From Pedobacter sp. L105 (lineage in GTDB: Bacteria > Bacteroidota > Bacteroidia > Sphingobacteriales > Sphingobacteriaceae): 64,000 nucleotides of DNA. The stretch spans positions 434,001-498,000 of the forward strand of contig NZ_LMUP01000002.1 of assembly GCF_009765875.1 (NCBI RefSeq), given 5' to 3'. The translations under genes were made by a program, and so were the position numbers. The notes under the pieces are model-generated. The model was not told the origin of the DNA, ran no database searches, and worked only from the letters and a program-made list of their open reading frames with translations. Of this stretch, positions 35,079 through 44,339 are shown piece by piece (the first letter of the stretch is position 1; each line of letters begins with the position of its first letter).

Positions 35079-35350
35079 AATTTCAATATTTTTATATGAT
35101 TCAAAATTAATGATCCACAGACTTGGAAACGTTGATATATGATATTAAATAGTCTCAGATCCAGGGCTCATTTGACTACACACAGAGGCTAAACCTGTAA
35201 TTAAGCTATTACAACTTGCCAAACAGACATTTACGGTAGGGTATTTGCTGGAATTTATAACATTACGCTGGATTAGCAATATGACCTAATCCTTCAGCTA
35301 TTTTATTAAAAAAGAATACGTTCTGTCCATTAAAAACAAAAATATTAATT

Positions 35351-36574
35351 ATGATGATGCGATCTATCCATAAAAAAGCTCCGGCCATCTGTTTTGCCTT
35401 GTTAGGCTCCCTATTTGCTTATAACAGCAGTTATGCACAAACCTATCCGCCTGTAGAAACCCAGCCTGCAAATACCAAATACAAACCAGCCTTTGCCGGA
35501 CAAACCCGGATTGCCGGTGTAAAAACAAAAACACCCTACAGCGTTACCGTGTTGAGTAAAACACTGGAGCGCCCCTGGGGAATTACCCGCTTGCCTGACG
35601 GCCGTTTTTTAATTACTCAAAAATTAGGCACCATGGTTATTGTAACACCTGAAGGAAAAGTAGTAAAAAAAATAACCAATTTACCGGCAGTAGTGGCCGA
35701 CGGACAAGGCGGTTTACTGGATGTAAATCTGGATCCGCAATTCGCTACAAACAAAATGATCTTCTGGGATTATTCAGAACAAACTTCCGCAGGTACTTTG
35801 CTGGCTATTGCTAAAGGTAAATTATCAGCAGATGAAAGTAAAATAGAGAACATTGAAGTGATCTACCGTGCTACACCGGCCTATAACAAAGGAAGTTTAC
35901 AGTTTGGTTCCCGTATCGTATTTGATAAAAATGGAAACCTTTTTGTAAGTACAGGTGAACGTTCAGGAGCTGATATCCGTATGCAGGCACAATCGTTAAG
36001 TTCATCTATCGGAAAGATCATCCACATCACAAAAACCGGAAAACCTGTACCTAATGGCCCTTTTGCCAAAACACCTAATGCAAGACCTGAAATTTATGCC
36101 TATGGTTTGCGTAGCCCTGAAGGCTTAGCGATAAACCCAACCACAGGTGAATTATGGGAATCTGAATTTGGACCAAGAGGAGGAGATGAAATCAATATCA
36201 TGCGCCCCGGTAAAAATTATGGCTGGCCTGTAGTTACTTATGGAATAGAATACAGTGGTGAAAAGGTTGGCGACGGCATCCAGCAAAAAGAAGGGGTACA
36301 GCAACCAATTTATTATTGGGATCCTGTAGTTTCTCCTTCCGGAATTGCTTTTTATAACAGCAATGTGATCCCGGAATGGAAAGGTAACCTGTTTGTAGGT
36401 GGGCTCAGTAGTATGCACATCGTGAGACTGGTGATCAAAGACAATAAAGTAGTTGGTGAAGAAAGATTGCTGAAGGATGAAGGAGAACGTTTCCGCGCAC
36501 TTTCTGTGGGTAAAGATGGTGCCTTATATGCCATAACTGATGGAGGAAGATTTTACAGGATTGCCAAAAAATAA
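35351..36574 (+). CDS. PQQ-dependent sugar dehydrogenase-like protein (sorbosone/aldose family), exported
   Basis: A 407-aa six-bladed beta-propeller with a signal peptide ending NSSYAQ. Family motifs are RPWGITRLPDGRFLITQK (here in short pieces), GGLLDVNLDPQF, FGSRIVFDKNGNLFVSTGER, ELWESEFGPRGGDEIN and KNYGWPVVTYG. Members oxidise aldose sugars in the periplasm with PQQ, although many lack a proven substrate. No PQQ synthesis genes are visible, so the cofactor would be imported. Two ATGs start close together; the first gives MMMRSIHKK. It has a terminator at 36601. Confidence 0.9.
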   Translation: MMMRSIHKKAPAICFALLGSLFAYNSSYAQTYPPVETQPANTKYKPAFAGQTRIAGVKTKTPYSVTVLSKTLERPWGITRLPDGRFLITQKLGTMVIVTPEGKVVKKITNLPAVVADGQGGLLDVNLDPQFATNKMIFWDYSEQTSAGTLLAIAKGKLSADESKIENIEVIYRATPAYNKGSLQFGSRIVFDKNGNLFVSTGERSGADIRMQAQSLSSSIGKIIHITKTGKPVPNGPFAKTPNARPEIYAYGLRSPEGLAINPTTGELWESEFGPRGGDEINIMRPGKNYGWPVVTYGIEYSGEKVGDGIQQKEGVQQPIYYWDPVVSPSGIAFYNSNVIPEWKGNLFVGGLSSMHIVRLVIKDNKVVGEERLLKDEGERFRALSVGKDGALYAITDGGRFYRIAKK

Positions 36575-36600
36575 CACTATTAATTACCGGCAATAAAATG

Positions 36601-36628
36601 TAAAAGCCGCCCTTTAGGACGGCTTTTA
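36601..36628 (+). terminator. Rho-independent terminator of sugar dehydrogenase gene
   Basis: TAAAAGCCG pairs with CGGCTTTTA around CCCTTTAGGA, with one internal mismatch and a T-rich 3' side. Confidence 0.8.
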
Positions 36629-36646
36629 CTATAATAACCAAATCTC

Positions 36647-36805
36647 TTATTTTTTAATGTCGGGTAAACCAGCCTTACTCATAAATATTTTTGCTTGCTC
36701 TACTTTTTTTAGAACATACGGATCATTAGCGTGGCTCTTACTTTTTCCCCCTATTATTCCAGCATGATTGGCTATTTGATTAGCTATTCTTTTTGTTGCA
36801 GACAT
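36647..36805 (-). CDS. 52-aa protein of unknown function, second gene of a two-gene module
   Basis: A 52-aa ORF, shorter than most automated cut-offs, reading MSATKRIANQIANHAG onward to SKAGLPDIKK. It has a strong Shine-Dalgarno sequence AAGGAG (36816-36811) five bases before the ATG, which is rare in Bacteroidetes and the main evidence that it is translated. The protein is basic and likely helical, with a central GGKSKSHANDPY. It lies 41 bp downstream of the DUF6934-like gene on the same strand, so the pair looks like a small operon. I do not recognise a family; an antitoxin-like or accessory role would be speculation. Confidence 0.68.
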   Translation of the reverse strand: MSATKRIANQIANHAGIIGGKSKSHANDPYVLKKVEQAKIFMSKAGLPDIKK

Positions 36806-36810
36806 AATAA

Positions 36811-36816
36811 CTCCTT
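36811..36816 (-). promoter_or_regulatory. Strong Shine-Dalgarno site
   Basis: AAGGAG sits 5 nt before the ATG of the 52-aa ORF. Genes around it lack comparable sites, so this supports translation of the ORF and hints at an origin outside the resident genome. Confidence 0.6.
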
Positions 36817-36846
36817 TCTTTTATCCTCTAGTCCAAATATACGATA

Positions 36847-37290
36847 TTACTTTTTCTTAATCAAGAAGGCCTCATAGTTGACATTACATTGAAATTCTCG
36901 CCAATTATCTTCCTTATAACCCCAGAGATAGAAATCTTTTTCAATTTCATCCCATAATCCAAATATGCCTATTTGATATAATCTTGTTCTTGATGGAGTA
37001 CTTCCAGCAGCAAAAATAAAATTATTACCATACTTATTGCTGAAATCATTAATAGTATTTGCTACAGTAGCCAAAACAATATCCCTGTCATCATTATTAG
37101 TGTTGATTTTATCATTAATTTCTTTGGTTTCATTATCAAAATCCCCAAAGGCCAGGTTGTAGACAGGAGGATCATCCTGAATTTTTGTATAGATCACAGA
37201 CTTTTTTATCCTGCCTTTCGGACCTTCGCTATAAAATGAATACTCATAAAAATCCTCAGCAAGATAGTGATGGTAATACTCTTTATTCAT
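36847..37290 (-). CDS. DUF6934-like protein of unknown function
   Basis: A 147-aa soluble protein. Its motif series FYSEGPKGRIKKSVIYTKI, VYNLAFGDFD, IVLATVANTINDFSNKYG, IFAAGSTPSRTRLYQIGI and NYEAFLIKKK matches, from memory, the Bacteroidetes family I know as DUF6934. The GSTPSRTRLYQ stretch with conserved Arg and Tyr could be a functional site. It is the first gene of a two-gene unit with the 52-aa ORF, and no other gene is in that orientation here. The function is unknown; the family name needs checking. Confidence 0.7.
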   Translation of the reverse strand: MNKEYYHHYLAEDFYEYSFYSEGPKGRIKKSVIYTKIQDDPPVYNLAFGDFDNETKEINDKINTNNDDRDIVLATVANTINDFSNKYGNNFIFAAGSTPSRTRLYQIGIFGLWDEIEKDFYLWGYKEDNWREFQCNVNYEAFLIKKK

Positions 37291-37420
37291 CCTAGTAATT
37301 GGTTTGTTAATGATATTTGGTTTTCAAATTTACTTAAAAAGCAACAAATAAATACAATAAGATAACAATAATATCTATAAAATAGAAATCAGCGGAATAG
37401 ATTTAAGATGTCTCATAAAA

Positions 37421-37456
37421 AATGCCCCAATAAGTGTCCAACTTTTTTGGGGCATT
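37421..37456 (-). terminator. Terminator downstream of first sulfatase gene
   Basis: AATGCCCCAA and TTGGGGCATT form a perfect 10-bp stem with a 16-base loop, followed on the minus strand by a run of six T. It lies 33 bp past the sulfatase stop. Confidence 0.85.
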
Positions 37457-37489
37457 CCGCATTTTAGGAAGTGTTTTTAATTCATATAG

Positions 37490-38902
37490 CTACGGCGTGT
37501 CATTTACAACAATGCCCTTTGTACTTACAGGCCAGTACGGAGAATCTGTCCTTGCTGTACTCAAATAAGTTTGTATTTCTTTAACCACATCCGGGTGCAG
37601 ACTGGCTACATCATTCTTTTCACCTATATCATCACTCAGGTTATACAACTCCAGTTTGTTTTTGCGAACCACTGCTTTCCATTTTCCATAACGAACGCCT
37701 TGTTCAAAACCAAGCTCAAAAAACTCCCAGTATAAAAACCGGTCTTTAGCAGGTTTCTTACCTTTGATAGAAGAATAAATACTAACGCCATCTGTTTTAT
37801 GATCCAGTTCTTTACCGGCAATTTCCGCAAAAGTGGGCATGATATCTGCAAAATAACCGGGAACGGAAGATGTTTTAGGCAGGTTTTTAAGATATGGGGC
37901 CCATACGATAAAAGGCTCCCTGATGCCACCTTCATACATATCTCTTTTATGCCCTTTCAAAGGACCATTTGAATCAAAGAAATCAGAAACAGCCGTTAGC
38001 GATTTAGTTGGTTCAGATCGGGGACCATTATCTGAAGCAAAAAATACAATTGTATTTTTTGACAGGCCACTTTTCACCAGGTAATCTTTCACTTTAGCAA
38101 TATTTTTATCCAGATAATAAATCATAGCTGCATATGTTTTCATGTCTTCAGGCCAGTCTTTATTGGCATAAATAGCCTGATCAGGCACATCCAGTGGTGA
38201 ATGTGGATTATTAAAATTCAACATCAGGAAAAATGGTTTGCTGCTGTCTTTTTGTGTGGAAAGAAACTCTATCGCTTCATCAGTACACATATTGGCTTCA
38301 TAATATCCTCTTTTTCCATTTGCATTTTCATTGATGGTAACGAGCTGACCGTTCTCATAACGTTTTTCCGGCCAGTACGTTCTTGCATAAGTTTCAGGAT
38401 AACTCACCAGCCAGCCTTTAAACTGATCAAATCCATGTTGTAATGGAGTAGCCAACGTATCATATCCATCTACATGCCACTTTCCTACCAATGAAGTAGT
38501 GTATCCGGCATCATGCATCAAATTTCCAATGGTATAATCATCAGGTTTGATATTTGTCCGGTTAACTGTCGTTTTACCTTTCTTCCCTGCAACACCACCG
38601 GTTAAGGTTGCATTGCCACGAATAGTGGCATGACCGCTATTAAGTCCGGTTAATAAAGAACATCGTGATGGTGAACAAACAGGTGCACCCGCATAAAAAT
38701 CAGTAAACCTAACCCCTTCTTTAGCCAATTGGTCGATATTTGGCGTAAGGATCAGCTTTTGTCCATAAGCACCTACATCTCCGTAACCCATGTCATCTGC
38801 TAAAATAAAAATAACATTTGGCCGCTCAGTCTTTTGCTGAGCAAGAGCAGCTGTTGAATAAATGGCAATACAAGCGAATAGGAGTAATTTTATAAGTTTC
38901 AT
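37490..38902 (-). CDS. Arylsulfatase-type sulfatase (Cys formylglycine type)
   Basis: A 470-aa exported sulfatase. The signal peptide is MKLIKLLLFACIAIYSTAALAQ. The FGly signature C-S-P-S-R lies at C76-R80 within APVCSPSRCSLLTG, and metal-binding Asp residues are in FILADDMGYGD near residue 35 and FFASDNGPRSE near 285. HDN-type and GKWH motifs (SLVGKWHVDG) support the fold. It would remove sulfate esters from a glycan in the periplasm. Maturation would need an FGly-generating enzyme encoded elsewhere. The next sulfatase, 176 bp upstream on the same strand, is only distantly similar. Confidence 0.92.
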   Translation of the reverse strand: MKLIKLLLFACIAIYSTAALAQQKTERPNVIFILADDMGYGDVGAYGQKLILTPNIDQLAKEGVRFTDFYAGAPVCSPSRCSLLTGLNSGHATIRGNATLTGGVAGKKGKTTVNRTNIKPDDYTIGNLMHDAGYTTSLVGKWHVDGYDTLATPLQHGFDQFKGWLVSYPETYARTYWPEKRYENGQLVTINENANGKRGYYEANMCTDEAIEFLSTQKDSSKPFFLMLNFNNPHSPLDVPDQAIYANKDWPEDMKTYAAMIYYLDKNIAKVKDYLVKSGLSKNTIVFFASDNGPRSEPTKSLTAVSDFFDSNGPLKGHKRDMYEGGIREPFIVWAPYLKNLPKTSSVPGYFADIMPTFAEIAGKELDHKTDGVSIYSSIKGKKPAKDRFLYWEFFELGFEQGVRYGKWKAVVRKNKLELYNLSDDIGEKNDVASLHPDVVKEIQTYLSTARTDSPYWPVSTKGIVVNDTP

Positions 38903-39077
38903 TTTGTCGATTTTATTAGCGCAAATGTAAAAGAATAAAATCTATTAAACACATAGACTAAATTCTAATTCATTCATCGTATACACATATAGCAATAAAA
39001 TTACACAAACATCAACAGATCACCGCTCATTTAGCTGTTCATCAAGACCGTTAAAAATTTATTTCTTCTGCCAATTG

Positions 39078-40808
39078 TTATCGTATTTTTCCCCAGGGGG
39101 AAGGATAAACCAAACACCTTTGAGCGTAATTTTCCCACATATCGCTTAGTTTTTTGACCATTAAAGGATTTTTAGGTGCCAGATTATTACTTTCAATACG
39201 ATCTACAGACATATCGTAAAGCTCCCATGCTGAAGACAAGGCATAACTACCATTTTTAAATTCCCCCTCACTAACCAATTTCCATTTGCCCATTCTTACC
39301 GCACGGTTCATTTCATGCTCCCAGAAAATAGCCTCCCGTACTATCGGCTGATTGGTAAAACTGGGTACAAGGCTCACTCCTTCAACTGGAATGATTGCAT
39401 TCTGGTGATATTCCTTTGGATAGGTAGTTTTGACTATAGTCAAAATCGTAGGCATAATATCCATCTCATGCCCTATCTGATTTCTAATTTCGCCAGGCGT
39501 TTTTATACCTGCCGGCCAATGCACAATTAAAGGAGTTGATATACCACCCTCATGTACAAAATGCTTAAACTTACGCAATGGCGTATTGGATACATTTGCC
39601 CATTCCTGCATATATGAAACGTAGGTATCCGCAGGACCGGCCATAACATCTTTACCCTGCATTACAAGTTTGCCATCGCGGGTAATTGATGGATTATTGG
39701 TATAGGTCAAAGAATCGGGAGATAACTTTTTTACACCGTCAGGATTTTTGGCCAAAGGCCTCGTTAAACCATCACCTATCAACTCTGCACAGGCACCATT
39801 ATCCTGTAGAAAAAAGATAAGCGTATTCTCATAAGTTCCTTCTTCCTTTAATTCTTTAATTAATCTGCCGATGCCCTGATCCATGATTTCTATCATCGCC
39901 GCATAGGTTTCCATTCTGCGTAACATGGCTGGTTTACTCGTTTCACTCGCCCAGGGTTTCCCATCAAAGGCAGATAGCTTTTCACTGTTATCAACTAATC
40001 CCAGCTTTTTCATTCGCTCCAGCCGTTCAGCCCTTAACACTTCATATCCCTTATCAAATCGCCCTTTATATTTTGCTATAGCTTCTTCGGGGGCCTGCAT
40101 AGGCCAGTGTGCAGCAGTATAAGCCATGTACATAAAGAATGGCTTTTGTTTGTCTCTTTCCTGCAGATATTTAACCCCATTATCAGATATTGCGTCGGTA
40201 AAATAATATGTTGATGGTTTGTAAACACTGTCAGTACCTGTATTGATCAATTTATTGTCCCTGCATAAATATCCAGGGTCGTAATAATTCGCAGCACCAA
40301 GTATGGTACCGTAATAATGTTCAAAACCCCGCTGTAACGGCCAGTTTTCTTTAGTGCTGGTTGGTGTAGGTGATAAGTTCAGATGCCATTTTCCTGACAT
40401 ATAGGTAGCATATCCGGCGTCCTTTAAGACTTCAGCGATGGTAACTGCATGATGACTCAAATCGCCACGATAGCCTGGTAAATGATAATCATTCGATGTC
40501 ATCCATCCCATTCCTGCCTGATGCGGATCTAATCCCGTCATTAGTGAAGCCCTTGAAGGACAACAACGCGCGGTATTGTAAAATTGGGTATAACGTAATC
40601 CTTCACGGGCCAGCATATCCAAATTAGGTGTAGATGCTTCTCCGCCATAACAGCCAACATCCGAATATCCCATATCGTCAGCAAGGATCAATATAATATT
40701 AGGCCGTCCCGTTTGAGGCTGTTGCTGTATAACTGTGGTCTTACTTTGCCCGGAAGCCATCAGGGCAATTAAACCAGTTAAAAATGTGATCAGTAAAAAT
40801 TTCTTCAT
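39078..40808 (-). CDS. Arylsulfatase (Cys formylglycine type), exported
   Basis: A 576-aa sulfatase from the ATG at 40808; the 22 extra codons upstream do not form a signal peptide, whereas MKKFLLITFLTGLIALMASGQ does. The FGly signature C-x-P-x-R is C82-C83-P84-S85-R86 in ARCCPSRASLMTG. Metal-binding DDMGYSD lies near residue 44, GKWHLN near 133 and QDNGACAE near 325. The RCCPSRASL form and length match aryl-/choline-type sulfatases that act on sulfated glycans or small sulfate esters. It is arranged with the 37490 sulfatase, but no SusC/SusD pair is close. Confidence 0.93.
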   Translation of the reverse strand: MKKFLLITFLTGLIALMASGQSKTTVIQQQPQTGRPNIILILADDMGYSDVGCYGGEASTPNLDMLAREGLRYTQFYNTARCCPSRASLMTGLDPHQAGMGWMTSNDYHLPGYRGDLSHHAVTIAEVLKDAGYATYMSGKWHLNLSPTPTSTKENWPLQRGFEHYYGTILGAANYYDPGYLCRDNKLINTGTDSVYKPSTYYFTDAISDNGVKYLQERDKQKPFFMYMAYTAAHWPMQAPEEAIAKYKGRFDKGYEVLRAERLERMKKLGLVDNSEKLSAFDGKPWASETSKPAMLRRMETYAAMIEIMDQGIGRLIKELKEEGTYENTLIFFLQDNGACAELIGDGLTRPLAKNPDGVKKLSPDSLTYTNNPSITRDGKLVMQGKDVMAGPADTYVSYMQEWANVSNTPLRKFKHFVHEGGISTPLIVHWPAGIKTPGEIRNQIGHEMDIMPTILTIVKTTYPKEYHQNAIIPVEGVSLVPSFTNQPIVREAIFWEHEMNRAVRMGKWKLVSEGEFKNGSYALSSAWELYDMSVDRIESNNLAPKNPLMVKKLSDMWENYAQRCLVYPSPWGKIR

Positions 40809-41123
40809 CAACGCTTTTATTTTAAAATTTAATCCAATTTCCCCTTCATTCAAACATTCCTTTCCGGTTAGCAATCCATCACTAATTTCACAAATGTATT
40901 ATTTAAAGTCTATAAAAATAGTATACTTTAAATTACTATCAAATTTTATATTGATGTATAGGTATCAAGATATCAATAATTGAGAGTTAGTAATTTTTAC
41001 GCCAGATATAACTAATGCAGGAACAACTCTCCCCCCAATCTGGACACAACAAAGTCCAATCTGGAAACACAGGGTTCATTGACTCGCCCGATCTTCGTCT
41101 TGTAAAATTTAAACAGCAGAAAA

Positions 41124-41927
41124 ATGCAAAAATCAATTTTTATAACAGGCGCATCAGCAGGTTTAGGAAAAGCTACCGCAAAATTATTTCAATCTAAAGG
41201 CTGGAATGTAATCGCTACGATGCGGAATCCGGAAAAGGAAACAGAACTCAGCCAATTGGAAAACGTTACGCTTTTACCACTTGACGTAACCGATCTGGAA
41301 CAAATAAAAACCACGGTAGCCAAAGCTATTGTTTTACATCCTATCGATGTAGTGTTTAACAATGCAGGGTATGGATTGATGGGTGCAATGGAAGCGCTAA
41401 GTGAGGATCAGATCTTAAGAGAGATCAACACCAATCTATTGGGGGTATTATTTGTTACGCAGGCATTCATTCCACATATGAGAGAGAAAAAAAGCGGTTT
41501 ATTTATCAGTACCACCTCTATAGGCGGACTTTTTGGATTCCCTTTACACTCTATCTATCACGCCACAAAATTCGCCATAGAGGGCTGGTCGGAAGGAATG
41601 TCCTTTGAATTAGGCTTACACAATATCGGTATCAAAACTATTGCACCGGGCGGTATTGCAACTGATTTTATTGGAAGATCGCTCGACAGGAGTTCACATC
41701 CTGAGTACCGTGAATTAGAGGATAAATTATTTGCCAATATAGATGGGATGATGCAGGCAGCCTCTACCGCCGAACAAATTGCTGAAATAGTTTATGAAGC
41801 CGCTACAGATGGTAAAGATCAGATTCGTTATGTTTCCGGAGAAGACGCAAAAGCGATGTATGCACGACGTTTGGAAATTGGTAATGAAGAATTCAGGAAA
41901 GAGATCAGAAAGCAAATGTTAGGCTAG
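41124..41927 (+). CDS. Short-chain dehydrogenase/reductase
   Basis: A 267-aa classical SDR. Motifs are TGASAGLGKATA (cofactor), VVFNNAGYG, Ser in STTSIGG and the active-site YHATK, followed by APGGIATDF. It resembles 17-beta-HSD-like SDRs that reduce various carbonyls. The AraC regulator at 41986 follows after 58 bp on the same strand and is the likely controller. No ribosome-binding site is visible upstream, as usual here. Confidence 0.9.
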   Translation: MQKSIFITGASAGLGKATAKLFQSKGWNVIATMRNPEKETELSQLENVTLLPLDVTDLEQIKTTVAKAIVLHPIDVVFNNAGYGLMGAMEALSEDQILREINTNLLGVLFVTQAFIPHMREKKSGLFISTTSIGGLFGFPLHSIYHATKFAIEGWSEGMSFELGLHNIGIKTIAPGGIATDFIGRSLDRSSHPEYRELEDKLFANIDGMMQAASTAEQIAEIVYEAATDGKDQIRYVSGEDAKAMYARRLEIGNEEFRKEIRKQMLG

Positions 41928-41985
41928 TTGGAATTAGAAGTTTCAGTGAAAAGATTTTATATTGTAATTTGTAAAACCATGTCAA

Positions 41986-42891
41986 ATGAAGATCATCAAT
42001 TCCATATCTGAAAAACATCGTTTGGTATCCTTGCCGGAGCCATTACATCCACTGGTGAGCGTCATCCGCATTTCGGATATTCGTTTTACAGATAGTTCAA
42101 TATGGAAACACTTTTCACTGAATTTTTATTGCATATCGCTGAAAAGGAACATTTCAGGACAAACCAAATATGGACAGCAATACTACGACTACAATAAAGG
42201 TGTAATGACCTTTGTTGCTCCCAGGCAGATCATGTCACTCGATGCTGAGCAAATGGATATCACCAATGAGGCATCCGGTTATGCACTACTGATCCATCCC
42301 GATTTTCTATACAAACATCCTCTTGCAACCACGATCAAAAATTATGGATTCTTTTCCTATGCAGTAAACGAAGCGTTACATCTTTCTGAAAAAGAAGAGC
42401 ACAATATTGCAGAGATATTTCAGAAGATCGATGAAGAATACCAGCATATAGACCGCCATACACAGGACATCATTCTATCTCAAATTGATCTGTTATTGAA
42501 TTACAGCAACCGGTTTTACGAAAGACAGTTTATCACCAGAAAAGCCGTAAACCACGATGTGTTAACCCGGATGGAAATACTTTTAAACGACTATTTTGAT
42601 CTTGAAAAACCTTTAAAAAATGGACCTCCTTCAGTTGAACTACTGGCAAATCAGCTCAACCTGTCACCTCATTATTTAAGCGATCTTTTACGTACGCTTA
42701 CCGGGCAAAGTGCACAACAACACATTCAGGAAAAACTGATCGAAAAAGCAAAGGAATACCTTGGCTTAACCAAGCTGTCAGTTGCCGAAATTGCTTACCA
42801 TTTAGGTTTTGAATATCCACAGTCTTTTAACAAACTATTTAAAAAGAAAACTGACATCTCTCCGCTGGAGTTTCGCCAAAACTTTAATTGA
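41986..42891 (+). CDS. AraC-family transcriptional regulator
   Basis: A 301-aa regulator with an N-terminal cupin-like sensing domain (ISGQTKYGQQYYDYNKGVMTFVAP, here in short pieces) and two C-terminal helix-turn-helix motifs, LANQLNLSPHYLSDLL and SVAEIAYHLGFEYPQSFNKLF, ending in PLEFRQNFN. It is a close paralogue of the regulator at 47106, most so in the DNA-binding domain (shared QQHI, EKLIEKAKE). Both lie behind SDR genes and may sense related compounds. It should act on the SDR promoter. Confidence 0.9.
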   Translation: MKIINSISEKHRLVSLPEPLHPLVSVIRISDIRFTDSSIWKHFSLNFYCISLKRNISGQTKYGQQYYDYNKGVMTFVAPRQIMSLDAEQMDITNEASGYALLIHPDFLYKHPLATTIKNYGFFSYAVNEALHLSEKEEHNIAEIFQKIDEEYQHIDRHTQDIILSQIDLLLNYSNRFYERQFITRKAVNHDVLTRMEILLNDYFDLEKPLKNGPPSVELLANQLNLSPHYLSDLLRTLTGQSAQQHIQEKLIEKAKEYLGLTKLSVAEIAYHLGFEYPQSFNKLFKKKTDISPLEFRQNFN

Positions 42892-43311
42892 GTTAGGTCG
42901 CACCAAAACTCATTACTCAACTCAGTGACCGCACTGAGTTTGCAATAACACATAGCCGCAGGTTCTCGTAATGCCTGAAATATACAGGCCACTTTAAGCA
43001 ACCAACCCTTAAAGAAATGGAAAAAATCCCCCCATATATAACAATGGTGGTATAATCTGGCGACCTAAAGACACTCAAACCCATATCATAAGATATTGAA
43101 CGACTTCATTTAAATATTGACGAGCAGTCCTTACCTCCTATCCAAAAATTATCAGATAAAGCTCAAAAGGTATTTTTAAAACCATTAAAGGTCAATTAAC
43201 GGCAGCTTGATTTATAATATTGTCTTTATTTTCATCAGCGATAGCAGGATGGATTTAATTAATTAAATTGCTGCATTGAAATTAATTTCTACATTTAATG
43301 AAATCATCAGC
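42892..43311 (+). other. Intergenic gap with a possible gene remnant
   Basis: This 420-bp stretch has no convincing gene. One open segment, 43092-43199, reads as plausible protein (DIERLHLNIDEQSLPPI followed by QKLSDKAQKVFLKPLKVN) and is closed by stops on both sides; it may be the tail of a lost gene. I do not recognise it. No repeat or terminator stands out. Confidence 0.3.
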
Positions 43312-43884
43312 ATGAATGCACTTGAAAATAGTATCCATCAGTTCTTTGGTATAGAGAAGGTAGAAGACAGCAAGCTTGTTGCCGGTTTGTTTAAAAGGGA
43401 GACATTAGCAAAGAACGATTTTTTCTTACAGGCAGATAAAAAATGTGACAAATTCAGCTTTTTAGAGAGCGGAATTATACGACAATTTGTGGAATTACCT
43501 AAAAAGGAAGTCACACAATGGATAGGAACACCAGGATATTTTATTACCGATCTTTCGGCATTTTTATACAACACAAAAACCCGGTGGAATATTCAGGCAC
43601 TTACAGATTGCAATCTTTATACGATAAATTACGAAGAATATGTGATGCTGAATAAGATGATCCCGAAATGGATTGAATTAGAAAAGCTATTTATCTCCAA
43701 GTGTTTTATCACCTTGGAGAACAGGATATTGAACCTGCTCTCCCTATCATCAGAAGAGCGTTACAACTATTTATTTGACGAACAGCGTGATTTGTTTAAC
43801 CAGGTACCGTTGCAATATCTCGCATCTATGATTGGGATGACCCCGGAAACCTTCAGCAGGATCAGAGGAAAAAAAACTTCTTGA
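43312..43884 (+). CDS. Crp/Fnr-family transcriptional regulator
   Basis: A 190-aa regulator from the ATG at 43312 (MNALENSIHQFFG); a TTG 36 bp upstream is less likely. The cyclic-nucleotide-binding half has FLQADKKCDKFSFLESGIIRQFVELP as short strands and a C-terminal winged helix PLQYLASMIGMTPETFSRIRGK. Many Bacteroidetes carry such Crp-like proteins without a known ligand. It precedes DUF4260 and YdjM-like membrane protein genes on the same strand and may regulate them. Confidence 0.85.
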   Translation: MNALENSIHQFFGIEKVEDSKLVAGLFKRETLAKNDFFLQADKKCDKFSFLESGIIRQFVELPKKEVTQWIGTPGYFITDLSAFLYNTKTRWNIQALTDCNLYTINYEEYVMLNKMIPKWIELEKLFISKCFITLENRILNLLSLSSEERYNYLFDEQRDLFNQVPLQYLASMIGMTPETFSRIRGKKTS

Positions 43885-43944
43885 TTTTTATCAAGCTTAA
43901 GCTCCTTTATAACAATGATATTTGATTCAACAATAAATAACGCT

Positions 43945-44319
43945 ATGAAAACGATCATCAAATTAGAGGAAGCCGCCCTAACTGCCATTTCGATTTACTT
44001 TTTAACTAAATATAGTTTAGGGTTACCTGTATGGATTTGGGTGCTGCTATTTTTTAGTCCGGACCTCTCCATGCTGGGCTACCTTGCGGGTAATCGTATC
44101 GGTGCATTTACCTACAACTTAGTTCATCACCGTGCTATTGCGCTATTGATAGTAGCAGTTGGATTGCTGACGGCAGGAAATATAACAATCGCCATCGGCA
44201 TTCTTCTTTTTGCACATTCTTCCTTTGACAGGATGTTTGGTTATGGCTTAAAGCATGACGACGATTTTAAACACACCCATTTAGGATGGATGGGAAATGA
44301 AAAATTAGCTATTAAATAA
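43945..44319 (+). CDS. DUF4260 family membrane protein
   Basis: A 124-aa protein with four hydrophobic segments from the ATG at 43945; the 10-codon extension upstream is unlikely. LLFFSPDLSMLGYLAGNRIGAFTYNLVHH and GYGLKHDDDFKHTHLGWMG are typical of DUF4260 (short motifs). It has conserved Asp and His residues that could bind metal or lie at the membrane face. The function is unknown. It lies 60 bp after the Crp-like gene and 20 bp before the YdjM-like gene, so the three may be one operon. Confidence 0.82.
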   Translation: MKTIIKLEEAALTAISIYFLTKYSLGLPVWIWVLLFFSPDLSMLGYLAGNRIGAFTYNLVHHRAIALLIVAVGLLTAGNITIAIGILLFAHSSFDRMFGYGLKHDDDFKHTHLGWMGNEKLAIK

Positions 44320-44339
44320 CTATTTAAAAACTAAAAACT

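Noticed and set aside
37300..37420. Long AT-rich stretch as a mobile-element border
   Set aside because: No inverted repeats, target-site duplication or transposase fragments are seen.
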